Positions 1-7,056 of a stretch of 20,580 nucleotides of DNA are shown here, one piece after another. The position numbers were made by a program, and so were the translations under genes. Numbering within the stretch: the stretch's first letter is position 1; every line of letters starts with the position of its first letter. The notes beneath the pieces are model-generated. The model did not search any database. It was not told the origin of the DNA and was given only the letters and a program-made list of their open reading frames with translations. The stretch is from UTPRO1 sp031400185 (lineage in GTDB: Bacteria > Desulfobacterota > Binatia > UTPRO1). The DNA lies in the NCBI GenBank assembly GCA_031400185.1, contig JANNPN010000211.1:1-20580 (forward strand), written 5' to 3'.

Positions 1-94
1 CGTGAGCGGGATGGGTGTGCGAGACGTTGGCCGGCGAGCCGACGCCCCACGCCTCCCACGCAGCGCCCCCCGCGCGACCGCAGGCGTGTCGATG
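1..94. other. Non-coding edge downstream of the P450 gene
   Basis: This short stretch lies beyond the stop of the minus-strand P450 gene. I see no convincing gene, RNA or clear terminator in it. The reading frame open on the plus strand is antisense to the P450 gene and is Arg/Asp/Val-rich shadow coding. Confidence 0.5.
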
Positions 95-1354
95 CTAGTG
101 CAGCTCGACGTGGAGGTGCTTGATCCCGTTGATGAAGCCCGACCGGAGGCGGTCGGGCTCGCCGACGATCGCGATCGCCGGGAGGCGCTGAAAGAGCTCG
201 CGGAACATCACGGTGATCTCGCGGCGGGCGAGGTGGGCACCGAGGCAGAAGTGGGGACCCGGACCGCCGAAGCCCACGTGGAAGTTCGGGTCGCGGCGGA
301 CGTCGAAGCGATAGGGATCGTCGAACACGGCCTCGTCGCGGTTGGCGGAGTTGTAGAAGAGGATGCATTTGTCGCCGGCGTGGTACTGGTGCCCGCCGAC
401 GATGGCGTCGCGCGTGGCGGTTCGCCGCATGAAGATGACCGGCGTCGCCCAGCGCACGATCTCCTCGACCGCCGTCGGGGCCACGCCCTCGAAGTCGGCC
501 GCCCAGACGGCGCGCTGCTCGGGATAGTCGCGGAGCGCCACGAGCCCGTGCGTGATCGCATTCCGGGTGGTCTCGTTCCCGGCAGCGAGCAGTAGGATGA
601 AGAACGACGCGAGCTCCTGGTCGCTCAGGTGCTCGCCGTCGACCTCGGCGGTGACGAGCGCCGAGGCGAGGTCGCTCCCGGGGCTCCGGCGCTTGTGCGT
701 TGCGACGTCGCCCATCATCCCCGCGAGCTCGGCCCCGGCGGTCATGAAGGCCTGGATGAGGTCGGCGCCCTCCGGGATGTATTCGGGGTCGCCGCTCGAG
801 AGGATGATGTTCGATTTCGCGAGCACGAAGTCGTACTGGCTCTCGGGGACGCCCATCATCTCGCAGATGATCTTGAGCGGCATCCGCATCGAGACTTCGG
901 TCACGAAGTCGAAGGAGCCCATGCCGCGGACGCGCTCGATGACCTCGACGGCCGTTCGCTGCACGTCCTCCATCAGCGTCGCCATGACGCGCGGCGTGAA
1001 GCTCCGCGATACGATGCCGCGGAGGCGCGCGTGGCGCGGGTCGTCCATGTTGATCATCGAGCCGTAGAACTCGAGCATCTCGGTCGGCATGTCGTTGATC
1101 GACGTGGCCCCCTTGCCCGAGCAGAACACCTCCGGCTGTCGGCTCATCTCGAGGATGTCGGCGTGGCGGGTGATCGCGTGGAACCCGTCGCCGACGGGGA
1201 TCCCGGGGATGAAGTCGATCTCCTTGAACTTGCGGGTCGGGTCCTCGCGGCGCAGTGTCCGAAAGGAGCCTTCGCGCTCGGGGATGGGGAGCGACCAGAA
1301 CATGATGTTGCTCAAGTCGACGTCGTCGAGCGACGCGGGCTCGATGGGTTTCAT
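95..1354 (-). CDS. Cytochrome P450, CYP125/CYP124-like
   Basis: A 419-residue soluble bacterial class I P450, expected to hydroxylate a hydrophobic substrate using electrons from a ferredoxin and reductase not seen in this window. Visible hallmarks are the I-helix oxygen-activation motif AGNETT at residues 258-263, the K-helix ExxR pair E298/R301, and the heme loop FGGPGPHFCLG with the thiolate ligand C370. The segment MDDPRHARLR near residue 103 is the usual C-helix region. The AGNETTRN wording and overall length resemble actinobacterial CYP124/CYP125 enzymes that oxidise methyl-branched or sterol side chains; that subfamily assignment is by memory of motifs only. The ATG overlaps the stop of the upstream LLM gene as ATGA (4 nt), so it is the third gene of an SDR-LLM-P450 operon. 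No unusual residues or truncation are seen. Confidence 0.93.
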   Translation of the reverse strand: MKPIEPASLDDVDLSNIMFWSLPIPEREGSFRTLRREDPTRKFKEIDFIPGIPVGDGFHAITRHADILEMSRQPEVFCSGKGATSINDMPTEMLEFYGSMINMDDPRHARLRGIVSRSFTPRVMATLMEDVQRTAVEVIERVRGMGSFDFVTEVSMRMPLKIICEMMGVPESQYDFVLAKSNIILSSGDPEYIPEGADLIQAFMTAGAELAGMMGDVATHKRRSPGSDLASALVTAEVDGEHLSDQELASFFILLLAAGNETTRNAITHGLVALRDYPEQRAVWAADFEGVAPTAVEEIVRWATPVIFMRRTATRDAIVGGHQYHAGDKCILFYNSANRDEAVFDDPYRFDVRRDPNFHVGFGGPGPHFCLGAHLARREITVMFRELFQRLPAIAIVGEPDRLRSGFINGIKHLHVELH

Positions 1355-2223
1355 GCAGCCTCACTCTTCGCGATGACGTGGTCCGCGAACATGCGGAGCG
1401 CGTCGATCTTCTTCTGGAGCGGCGTGGTGTCCTTGTCGTACATGTTACGGAACCCGACGATCGCATCGGTGACTCCGAGGTCGGCGAGCTTCTTCACCCC
1501 GTCGACGTTGAAGCCGTCGAACGAGATGACGTGGTTCTCGAAGGGCAGGTGGCTCCGGCCATACTCGCGACGGAGCTCGTCGATCCGCTTCAGGTGGCCC
1601 TCCATCAGCGCCTGGTCGCCGCCGGCGTGCATCCAGCCGTCGTTCCGCGCGGCGCGCTTCAGCGCCGCCTCGGAGTGGCCGCCGATCAGGATGGGGATCG
1701 GCGCGGTCGGCGTCGGGCAGATTTTGATGCTCGGGACGTCGTAGTGCTTGCCGTGGTACTCGAAATAGCCGCCTGCGGTGAGGCCGCGGATGATCGCGAT
1801 CATCTCGTCGAGGCGCGCGCCGCGCGTCTTCCACTCGGTGCCCGTCACGACGAAGTCCTCCGGCCAGGGGCTCGTCCCGACGCCGAACGCGAAGCGGTTG
1901 TCGCTCATGACGGCGAGACTCGCCGCCTGCTTTGCCATCAGCACCGGCTGCCGGATGGGCAGCTTCACGACGAACGTCGTGAAGCGGAGCTGGGTCGTGA
2001 CGGCGGCCATCGCGCCCATCAAGACGAAGGGCTCGATGAACGGCTTGTCCTCGATGAACGTGCGCTCGCCGTCGGCGGTGTACGGATACCGGCTGTCGGA
2101 GAACTGCGGGTAACAGATGCTGTCCGGGATCGTGAACGAGGTGAACCCCACTTCTTCAGCCGCGCGCGCGAGCGGCAGATAGTGCGTCGGCTCGCACATC
2201 GCTTCGGCGTACGAGAAGCGCAT
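1351..2223 (-). CDS. LLM-class (luciferase-like) flavin/F420-dependent oxidoreductase
   Basis: A 290-residue TIM-barrel protein of the luciferase-like monooxygenase class, which uses FMNH2 or reduced F420. Typical features are the N-terminal EPTHYLPLARAAEEVGF, the FVVKLPIRQPVLMAKQAASL stretch around residues 84-103, the RFAFGVGTSPWPEDF glycine-rich motif near 110-124, and IPILIGGHSEAALKRAAR near 176-193. The start at 2223 is chosen because MRFSYAEAM begins the fold and the ATG overlaps the SDR stop by one base (TGATG). The longer open frame upstream is only a shadow of the SDR gene. Its stop overlaps the P450 start as ATGA. The context suggests a partner in oxidative catabolism. Whether it uses F420 or FMN, and whether it is an oxygenase or a dehydrogenase, cannot be read from the sequence. 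Confidence 0.9.
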   Translation of the reverse strand: MRFSYAEAMCEPTHYLPLARAAEEVGFTSFTIPDSICYPQFSDSRYPYTADGERTFIEDKPFIEPFVLMGAMAAVTTQLRFTTFVVKLPIRQPVLMAKQAASLAVMSDNRFAFGVGTSPWPEDFVVTGTEWKTRGARLDEMIAIIRGLTAGGYFEYHGKHYDVPSIKICPTPTAPIPILIGGHSEAALKRAARNDGWMHAGGDQALMEGHLKRIDELRREYGRSHLPFENHVISFDGFNVDGVKKLADLGVTDAIVGFRNMYDKDTTPLQKKIDALRMFADHVIAKSEAA

Positions 2224-2984
2224 CAGATGGTGAGCCCGCCGTCGAAAGGCACGATCGCGCCGGACATGTAGCGACCCTCGTCGGACGCGATGAAGGCGAC
2301 CAGTGCCGCGACCTCCTCGGGGCGGCTCCGCCCGAGCGGCGTCATGAGCTTGCGGAGGTGCTCCGGATCGCCGCCCGGTGGCAGCTCGAACGCGCGCTGG
2401 AGCGGCGTCTTGATCCCGCCCGGCGCGACGCAGTTCGCGCGGACGCCGCGCCCGAGGAACTCGGCCGCCAGCGAGCGCGTGAGCTGCACGACGCCGCCCT
2501 TCGACGCGCAATAGGCCGCGCCGTACGGCACGCCCTGGAGGCCGGCGTTCGACGCGATCGTCACGATCGAGCCGCCGCCGTCGAGAAGGTGCGGGAGCGC
2601 GGCCTGGACGACGAGGAACGTGCCGGTGAGGTTCACGGCGATGATGCGCGACCAGTCCTCGAACGCCATGTCGGCGGCGTGCGCGAACTTGCCGATGCCG
2701 GCGCAGGTCACGACGATCGACGGGCGGCCGAGGTCGTGCGCGGCGGCGTCTACGGCGGTCTTCACCGACGTGGGGTTGGCGACGTCGCACTGGTAGGCGC
2801 GGGCACGCCCGGCGGCGCCGCCGAGATCGGCGGCGGTCTGCTCGACCGCTTCGGGCAGCAAGTCGAGACACGCGACCGCGCCGCCCTCTGCGGCAATGCG
2901 CGCGGCGACCGCGCGACCCAATCCGGAGCCCGCACCCGTCACGATGGCAGTGCGGCCGAGAAAGCGATTCAGGGATCCGTCCAT
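2223..2984 (-). CDS. Short-chain dehydrogenase/reductase (SDR)
   Basis: A 253-residue classical SDR that should interconvert an alcohol and a ketone with a nicotinamide cofactor. The Rossmann motif TGAGSGLG is at residues 16-23. An acidic residue follows the second strand (D41), which usually favours NAD(H) over NADP(H). Catalytic residues are N118, S145, Y158 and K162 in YCASK. The usual NNAG motif reads TCAG (93-96), a mild deviation. I chose the ATG at 2984 (MDGSLNRF) because it starts just before the first beta-strand; further upstream the frame runs into the divergent promoter region and encodes no recognisable fold. It is the first gene of the SDR-LLM-P450 operon. A perfect 12-bp palindrome lies 24 nt upstream of its start. 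Confidence 0.93.
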   Translation of the reverse strand: MDGSLNRFLGRTAIVTGAGSGLGRAVAARIAAEGGAVACLDLLPEAVEQTAADLGGAAGRARAYQCDVANPTSVKTAVDAAAHDLGRPSIVVTCAGIGKFAHAADMAFEDWSRIIAVNLTGTFLVVQAALPHLLDGGGSIVTIASNAGLQGVPYGAAYCASKGGVVQLTRSLAAEFLGRGVRANCVAPGGIKTPLQRAFELPPGGDPEHLRKLMTPLGRSRPEEVAALVAFIASDEGRYMSGAIVPFDGGLTI

Positions 2985-3007
2985 GGCGCGCGAGAGTAGC
3001 GTCCCGC

Positions 3008-3019
3008 GTGCGATCGCAC
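3008..3019. promoter_or_regulatory. 12-bp perfect palindrome in divergent promoter region
   Basis: GTGCGATCGCAC reads the same on both strands and lies 24 bp upstream of the SDR start codon, inside the gap between divergent operons. Its position suits an operator for a dimeric regulator of the SDR operon. No regulator gene is adjacent, so the protein that would bind is unknown. A chance palindrome in GC-rich DNA is possible. Confidence 0.35.
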
Positions 3020-3052
3020 AATAAGTGCAGGCTCGTGCAATTGGCGCGGCGG

Positions 3053-3071
3053 GTGGCACCGACCTTGCCAC
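3053..3071. promoter_or_regulatory. 19-bp inverted repeat upstream of SnoaL genes
   Basis: GTGGCA and TGCCAC form perfect 6-bp arms separated by 7 bp, 49 bp before the first plus-strand start codon. The size and spacing suit a TetR- or GntR-type operator, or a short hairpin in the leader RNA. It shares no sequence with the 3008-3019 palindrome, so the two sites would not be bound by the same factor. Confidence 0.3.
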
Positions 3072-3120
3072 GGGGCCGGGAACGGTCGTACACCACGAGC
3101 GCCGACCGAGGAGGGAGCGC

Positions 3121-3597
3121 ATGGCGGACTTGCAGGAAATAGAAGCGATCAAGCGGCTCAAGTACCGCTACGTCCGGAGCCTCGACCTGAAGCTCTGGGA
3201 CGATCTCGGCGCGTGCCTCACCGAGGATTGCAAGTCGGCGTACGGCGACGGGCATTTCAGCTTCGACGGCCGGGCCGCGATCCTCGCGTTCCTGCGGGAC
3301 GCGCTCGGGCCGACGACGCGGATCACGAGCCACCGGGTGCACCAGCCCGAGATCGACTTCACGAGCCCGACCACCGCGACCGGCGTCTGGGCGCTCGAGG
3401 ACGTCGTCATCGAGACCGAGGCGAAGCTCACGATCCGCGGCGCCGCCTTCTACTACGACGAGTACGTGAAGGTCGGCGGCGAGTGGAAGATCGCCAAGAC
3501 CGGCTACAAGCGCATCTACGAAGAGACCGAATCACGCACCGACACGCCGAGCCTGACACTCACCAAGCACGCGTTCGTCGGCACGAAGAAGGACTAG
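3121..3597 (+). CDS. SnoaL-like / NTF2-fold protein
   Basis: A 158-residue protein of the SnoaL-like cone-fold superfamily, whose members include ketosteroid isomerases, scytalone dehydratase and polyketide cyclases. The N-terminal helix EIEAIKRLKYRYVRSLDLK, the LTEDCKSAYGDG strand, and the late YYDEYVKVGGEWKIAKTGYKRIYEE segment are the usual family pattern. The start at 3121 is supported by a strong GAGGAGGGAG ribosome site directly upstream. An earlier in-frame GTG at 3025 would add residues from the promoter region with no family match. It heads a two-gene operon with the next NTF2-fold gene and is divergent from the SDR-LLM-P450 operon. The substrate cannot be told; many such proteins near P450 and SDR genes act on steroid-like or aromatic compounds. 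Confidence 0.85.
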   Translation: MADLQEIEAIKRLKYRYVRSLDLKLWDDLGACLTEDCKSAYGDGHFSFDGRAAILAFLRDALGPTTRITSHRVHQPEIDFTSPTTATGVWALEDVVIETEAKLTIRGAAFYYDEYVKVGGEWKIAKTGYKRIYEETESRTDTPSLTLTKHAFVGTKKD

Positions 3598-3609
3598 AGG
3601 AGACGCGCA

Positions 3610-4020
3610 ATGTCCGAGGAGCATCCTGCCCGCGCCGCGTCGCAGCGGTCGCGCGCCGCCGTCACGGCCAAACGCAAGGACGACTGGCTCGCGCTCTTCG
3701 CGGCCGACGCCGTCATCGAAGATCCCATCGGCAAGTCGCCGATCGATCCGAGCGGCGACGGCCATCGCGGCGCCGCTGCGATCTCCGCGTTCTGGGACAA
3801 ACAGATCGCGCCGAGCACGATCGAGTTCGCCGTTCACCAGTCGTACGCCGCCGGCTCGGAGTGCGCGAACGTTCTCACCCTGACGATCCGCATGCCGAAC
3901 GGGATGCAAGCGCGCTGCGACGGTGTGTTCGTGTATCGGGTGAACGACGCCGGTAAGCTCGTCTCGCTGAGAGGGTACTGGGAGTTCGACGAGATGATGG
4001 CGACGCTCGGGCCCGCCTGA
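3610..4020 (+). CDS. Ketosteroid isomerase-like SnoaL/NTF2-fold protein
   Basis: A 136-residue NTF2-fold protein resembling bacterial delta5-3-ketosteroid isomerase. The segment AVIEDPIGKSPID aligns with the isomerase region carrying the general base Asp40 (Pseudomonas putida numbering), here D38. The C-terminal GVFVYRVNDAGKLVSLRGYW matches the end of the fold. However, the oxyanion-hole residues differ: the position of Asp103 appears to be F107, and no Tyr16 equivalent is evident. It may therefore be an isomerase variant, a dehydratase, or a binding protein. A GAGGAGA ribosome site sits 6 nt before the ATG and overlaps the stop of the preceding gene, from which it is separated by 12 nt, so the two are one operon. 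Confidence 0.82.
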   Translation: MSEEHPARAASQRSRAAVTAKRKDDWLALFAADAVIEDPIGKSPIDPSGDGHRGAAAISAFWDKQIAPSTIEFAVHQSYAAGSECANVLTLTIRMPNGMQARCDGVFVYRVNDAGKLVSLRGYWEFDEMMATLGPA

Positions 4021-4142
4021 GGCGCGGGGCAGGGCCGTCGTTTCGGCGGGGGTGGCAGGCGCCTGTTCCGCTCGCCAGCCGCCGATGCGGGCGCGTCGAG
4101 ACCGTGGCGGTGTATCTGACGGGCGCCCGACGCGCGGCGCGA

Positions 4143-4159
4143 CGCGCTTCGCGAGCGCG
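4143..4159. terminator. Candidate hairpin between convergent genes
   Basis: CGCGCT and AGCGCG form a perfect 6-bp stem with a 5-nt loop, in the 215-bp gap between the convergent KSI-like gene and the small basic-protein gene. There is no T-run after it, so it is a weak terminator candidate only. Apart from this and the hairpin at 4197-4210 I see nothing else in the gap. Confidence 0.25.
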
Positions 4160-4196
4160 ATCCCGAGCTCGCCTAGAAGGCCGCGCGGATCGCCCG

Positions 4197-4210
4197 CCGA
4201 CCGCCGTCGG
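4197..4210 (-). terminator. Candidate hairpin downstream of small basic protein
   Basis: CCGAC and GTCGG form a 5-bp stem with a 4-nt loop, 25 nt past the stop of the minus-strand 47-aa gene. No U-tract follows. It may help end transcription of the minus-strand operon, but such short stems are common in GC-rich DNA. Confidence 0.22.
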
Positions 4211-4235
4211 TCAGGGGGCCTAGCACAGGGAGCCG

Positions 4236-4379
4236 TCAGTGCGCGGCGGCGGACTTGGACGGCTTGGCAGCGCCCTTTTCGCCCCACGACTTCCGGAGCG
4301 CGCGCATCTCTTCGCGTTTGGCGATCTTCTGACGGCGCTGCTTGTTGTAGCGGCTCTTGTCTCCAGTGACTCGTCCCAT
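4236..4379 (-). CDS. Small very basic protein, 47 aa, unknown function
   Basis: A short gene with ATG, an AAGG ribosome-site-like sequence about 7 nt upstream, and a clean stop. The product begins MGRVTGDKSRYNKQRRQKIA and continues with a predicted helix rich in Arg and Lys, then an Ala/Lys/Ser tail (AAKPSKSAAAH). I count about 14 Lys/Arg in 47 residues. No signal peptide, membrane segment or cysteine is present, so a nucleic-acid- or ribosome-associated role is plausible, but I do not recognise the family. It lies 44 nt downstream of the MFS stop on the same strand and could be co-transcribed or have its own promoter. Coding is supported by the clear amino-acid bias distinct from the shadow frames, and by the ribosome site. 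Confidence 0.7.
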   Translation of the reverse strand: MGRVTGDKSRYNKQRRQKIAKREEMRALRKSWGEKGAAKPSKSAAAH

Positions 4380-4423
4380 GATCCGACCTTTCCGTGGTGC
4401 GCGTTCGGCGAGCGGACGGTTTT

Positions 4424-5692
4424 TCACACTTGGGGGCCAGGCGCCAGCGGCTGCGAATGCGCGGCCGGCGGACCGGCGCGGCGGGCCAGGTAGCCAGCGA
4501 CGGCGACCAGCGCGGCGGCCATCACCAGGCCGACGGCCGGGAGCATCATGGCGGTGTGGAGGCTGCCCGTCGCGTCGGAGGTGGCGCCGATGACGAAGGG
4601 GCCGATCGCGCTCCCGAGCCCCCCGAGGAAGAAGACGTTCAGTGCCGAGGCGAGCCCGTGACGTTGCGCCGGCACGAGCGAGAGCAGCAGCGCCTGGAGG
4701 CCCGGGAAGAAGGAATAGATGGCGATCGAGGCGAGGAGGCCGACCGGGATGAAGAGCCACGGCGCCTCGGTGTTGATCGTGAGCAGGACGAGCGGGGCCG
4801 CGATGAGCGCGCCGCGGACCGACACGTCGACCTCGCCCGCGAAACGGCGGCGGCGTTGCCGATCCGAGAGCGCGCCCCCGAGGAGGCTTCCGACGATTCC
4901 CCCGAGGAGCGCCGCCGCGCCGAAGAGGGCGCCCGCACCCGTCGCGTCGAGCCCGTGCTCGCGCACGAAATACGACGGGATCCACGCGGCGTACCCGAGA
5001 CCCGCCGCCATCGCGGTGCCGCCGCCGAGCCACAGCACCAGGAGCCGGGGGTCGGAGACGAGATCGCGGACCACCTTCCAGGGGGGCGTGCCGCCCGCGG
5101 CGTGCCGCTCCCGCCGCGCCTCGGGCACGCTCAGCACGAGCGGCAGCAACAGGAGGCCGGCGCCGCCGTAGATGAAGAACACGGCGCGCCAGCCGAGCAC
5201 GTCGGCGAGCTTGCCGCCGAGCCCGATGCCGAGGCCGGCGCCGATGGCGGCGGCAATGCCGAAGATGCCGAGCGCACGGCCGCGGCGCTCCGCGGGGAAG
5301 CGCTCGCCGAGCAGCGAGATGGCGCACGGGAAGAGGCTCGCCTCGCCGATCCCCGTGAAGAAGCGCGCCCAGAAGAGGCTCGTGAAGCTGTTCGCGAGGC
5401 CGCCTGCCGCGGTCGCGAGGCTCCACACGGTGAGCCCGAACGCGATCACGCGCACGCGCACCCAGCGGTCGGCGGCGAACCCGAAGAAGAAGCCGGTGAC
5501 GGCATAGATCAACGAGAACGCGAGGCCGCCGATGATGCCGAGCTCGGTATCGCTGAGGCCGAGCTCGGCGCGGATGCCGGGAAAGAGGATCGGCACGACC
5601 TGGCGGTCGGCCCAGTTGATCGTGCTCGTGAGCGTCAGCACGGTGAGGAGGTAGGCGTTGCCGTGGCGGAAGCCGGTCGTCGTAGGGCTCAT
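4424..5692 (-). CDS. MFS transporter, spinster/ACS-like
   Basis: A 422-residue inner-membrane major facilitator protein with about twelve hydrophobic segments. The first segment carries NWADRQVVPIL (D29/R30), typical of the spinster and anion-cation-symporter branches. Loop 2-3 has the motif-A-like GFAADRWVRVRV at about 71-82. The GIGEASLFPCAISLLGERF region suits segment 4 of the same branch. Its cargo, probably an organic anion or lipid-like molecule, cannot be read from the sequence. The ATG overlaps the stop of the CNNM-type gene as ATGA, so the two are translationally coupled. The C-terminal tail after the last segment is short and Pro/Ala-rich. Confidence 0.92.
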   Translation of the reverse strand: MSPTTTGFRHGNAYLLTVLTLTSTINWADRQVVPILFPGIRAELGLSDTELGIIGGLAFSLIYAVTGFFFGFAADRWVRVRVIAFGLTVWSLATAAGGLANSFTSLFWARFFTGIGEASLFPCAISLLGERFPAERRGRALGIFGIAAAIGAGLGIGLGGKLADVLGWRAVFFIYGGAGLLLLPLVLSVPEARRERHAAGGTPPWKVVRDLVSDPRLLVLWLGGGTAMAAGLGYAAWIPSYFVREHGLDATGAGALFGAAALLGGIVGSLLGGALSDRQRRRRFAGEVDVSVRGALIAAPLVLLTINTEAPWLFIPVGLLASIAIYSFFPGLQALLLSLVPAQRHGLASALNVFFLGGLGSAIGPFVIGATSDATGSLHTAMMLPAVGLVMAAALVAVAGYLARRAGPPAAHSQPLAPGPQV

Positions 5693-6987
5693 GAGCTCGC
5701 TTGCCGCGGGCGAGTCACCCGCAATTGGCGGACGAGGTGCGGCGAGGCGTCCAGCACCTCGAGCAGCGTCCCGTCCGGCGCCGTGACCTTCGCGCCGCGT
5801 TGCGGGATGCCGCCCGCGAGCGCCAGGCAGTAGCCGGCGACGGTCGAGAAGTCCTCGTCCTCGGGCAGGTCGGTGCCGAGCGCCCGGTTGAGCTCGCGGA
5901 TCGGCGTATGGCCGCGCACGATGGCGCGACCCTCGCTCTCGATGCGGACGAACTCCTCGGCGGCCTCGTCCTCGTCGGTCGAGAGCACGCCGAGAACCTC
6001 TTCGATCAAGTCGCGCAGCGTCAGCAGGCCGGAGAGCCCGCCGTGCTCGTCGACGACGAACGCGATCGCGGTCCGGCGCTTCCGCATTTCCTCCAGGATT
6101 TGCGTCGCGAGCGTACTCTCGGGAATGAAGAGCGGCGGGCGGATCAGGTCCTCGAGCACCACCAGGCGTCCTTCCCAGGCGAGGGCCAGCACGTCTTTCG
6201 TGCTCACGTAGCCGACGATGTTGTCGACGGTGCCGTCGTAGACGGGCATGCGCGCGTGGCCGGCCTCGAGCAGGATCGCCTTCACGTCCTCGAAGCTCGC
6301 GTTTCGCGGGATCGCGTCGATGCGGTTCCGCGGCAGCATGATCTCACCCGCAGTGAGGACGCCGAAGTCGAGCGCGCGCGACGCGATCTCGCTCGCCTCC
6401 TCGTCGAGCGCGCCGCTCTTGCCGGCCTGCTCGACGAGCTCCTGGAGCTCCTCGGACGAGAACCGCGCCTCGCTGAAGTTCGTACTGTCGCCGAACGGCC
6501 GCAGCACCACGTTCGAGCTCGCGGTGAGCACGCGCACCGCCGGACCGACGAGCCACGCGACCGTCCAGACCAGCGGCCCGATGAGAAGGGCGTAACGTTC
6601 GGCGTGGCGGAGGGCCAGCGACTTCGGCACGAGCTCGCCGAGCACGATCGACAGATAGGAGATCGTCGCGACGACGAGGACGAGCGCCGTGACGCCGGCC
6701 GCGCGCGCCGGCATCCCGAACGTCTCGAGGGTGGCGCGCAGCGTTTCGGCGGTCGTGGCGCCGCCGAGCGCCGCGGCCGCCGCGCCGACGACCGTGATCC
6801 CGATCTGCACGGTCGCGAGGAAGCGCTCGGGCTGGTTCCGCAATTTGAGCACGGTCCGCGCGCGGCGCGAGCCGTTGTCGACGAGCTGCTGGAGGCGCGT
6901 ATTGCGGATCGTCAAGATCGCGAGCTCGGCGCCGGAGAAGACGCCGTTCAGGGCGATGAGGACGAGAATCGCGACGAGCTCGACCAT
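5689..6987 (-). CDS. CNNM/CorC (HlyC-type) CBS-domain membrane protein
   Basis: A 432-residue protein with the usual family order: a DUF21/CNNM transmembrane domain (about 1-200), a pair of CBS domains (about 215-335) and a CorC_HlyC domain (about 345-427). Signatures include NGVFSGAELAILTIRNTRL at the N-terminus, GELVPKSLALRHAE at 117-130, ARMPVYDGTVDNIVGYVSTKD around 245-265, and AFVVDEHGGLSGLLTLRDLIEE at 309-330. Family members are linked to magnesium or other divalent-cation export; the older label hemolysin is misleading. No domain is missing. It is followed by the MFS gene with a 4-nt ATGA overlap. No strong ribosome site is visible before its ATG, and a hairpin lies 23 nt upstream. Confidence 0.93.
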   Translation of the reverse strand: MVELVAILVLIALNGVFSGAELAILTIRNTRLQQLVDNGSRRARTVLKLRNQPERFLATVQIGITVVGAAAAALGGATTAETLRATLETFGMPARAAGVTALVLVVATISYLSIVLGELVPKSLALRHAERYALLIGPLVWTVAWLVGPAVRVLTASSNVVLRPFGDSTNFSEARFSSEELQELVEQAGKSGALDEEASEIASRALDFGVLTAGEIMLPRNRIDAIPRNASFEDVKAILLEAGHARMPVYDGTVDNIVGYVSTKDVLALAWEGRLVVLEDLIRPPLFIPESTLATQILEEMRKRRTAIAFVVDEHGGLSGLLTLRDLIEEVLGVLSTDEDEAAEEFVRIESEGRAIVRGHTPIRELNRALGTDLPEDEDFSTVAGYCLALAGGIPQRGAKVTAPDGTLLEVLDASPHLVRQLRVTRPRQASS

Positions 6988-7009
6988 GCAAGGGCGCGCA
7001 ACCTATCAC

Positions 7010-7027
7010 CGCACCGGACCCGGTGCG
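7010..7027 (-). terminator. Strong 8-bp-arm hairpin between molybdoenzyme and CNNM genes
   Basis: CGCACCGGACCCGGTGCG has perfect 8-bp arms around a 2-nt centre, 29 nt past the molybdoenzyme stop and 23 nt before the CNNM start. It is the best-formed hairpin among the intergenic gaps. No U-tract follows, so it could be a terminator, an attenuator-like leader element or an operator for the CNNM-MFS pair. Confidence 0.4.
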
Positions 7028-7056
7028 ATGTACGCACCGCACCCCCGTGATGCAGG

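Noticed and set aside
1351..3342. Single 663-codon minus-strand frame as a fused protein
   Set aside because: Only the last 290 residues are the LLM enzyme; the front is a shadow of the SDR gene in another frame. The SDR and LLM genes are separate and overlap by one base.
4390..4425. T-run after CCGT/ACGG as an intrinsic terminator
   Set aside because: The stem is very weak and the T-run faces the plus direction, where no gene ends.
4394..5833. Long plus-strand open frame opposite the MFS gene
   Set aside because: The translation is Glu/Arg/Ala shadow sequence; the minus strand encodes an unmistakable MFS transporter.
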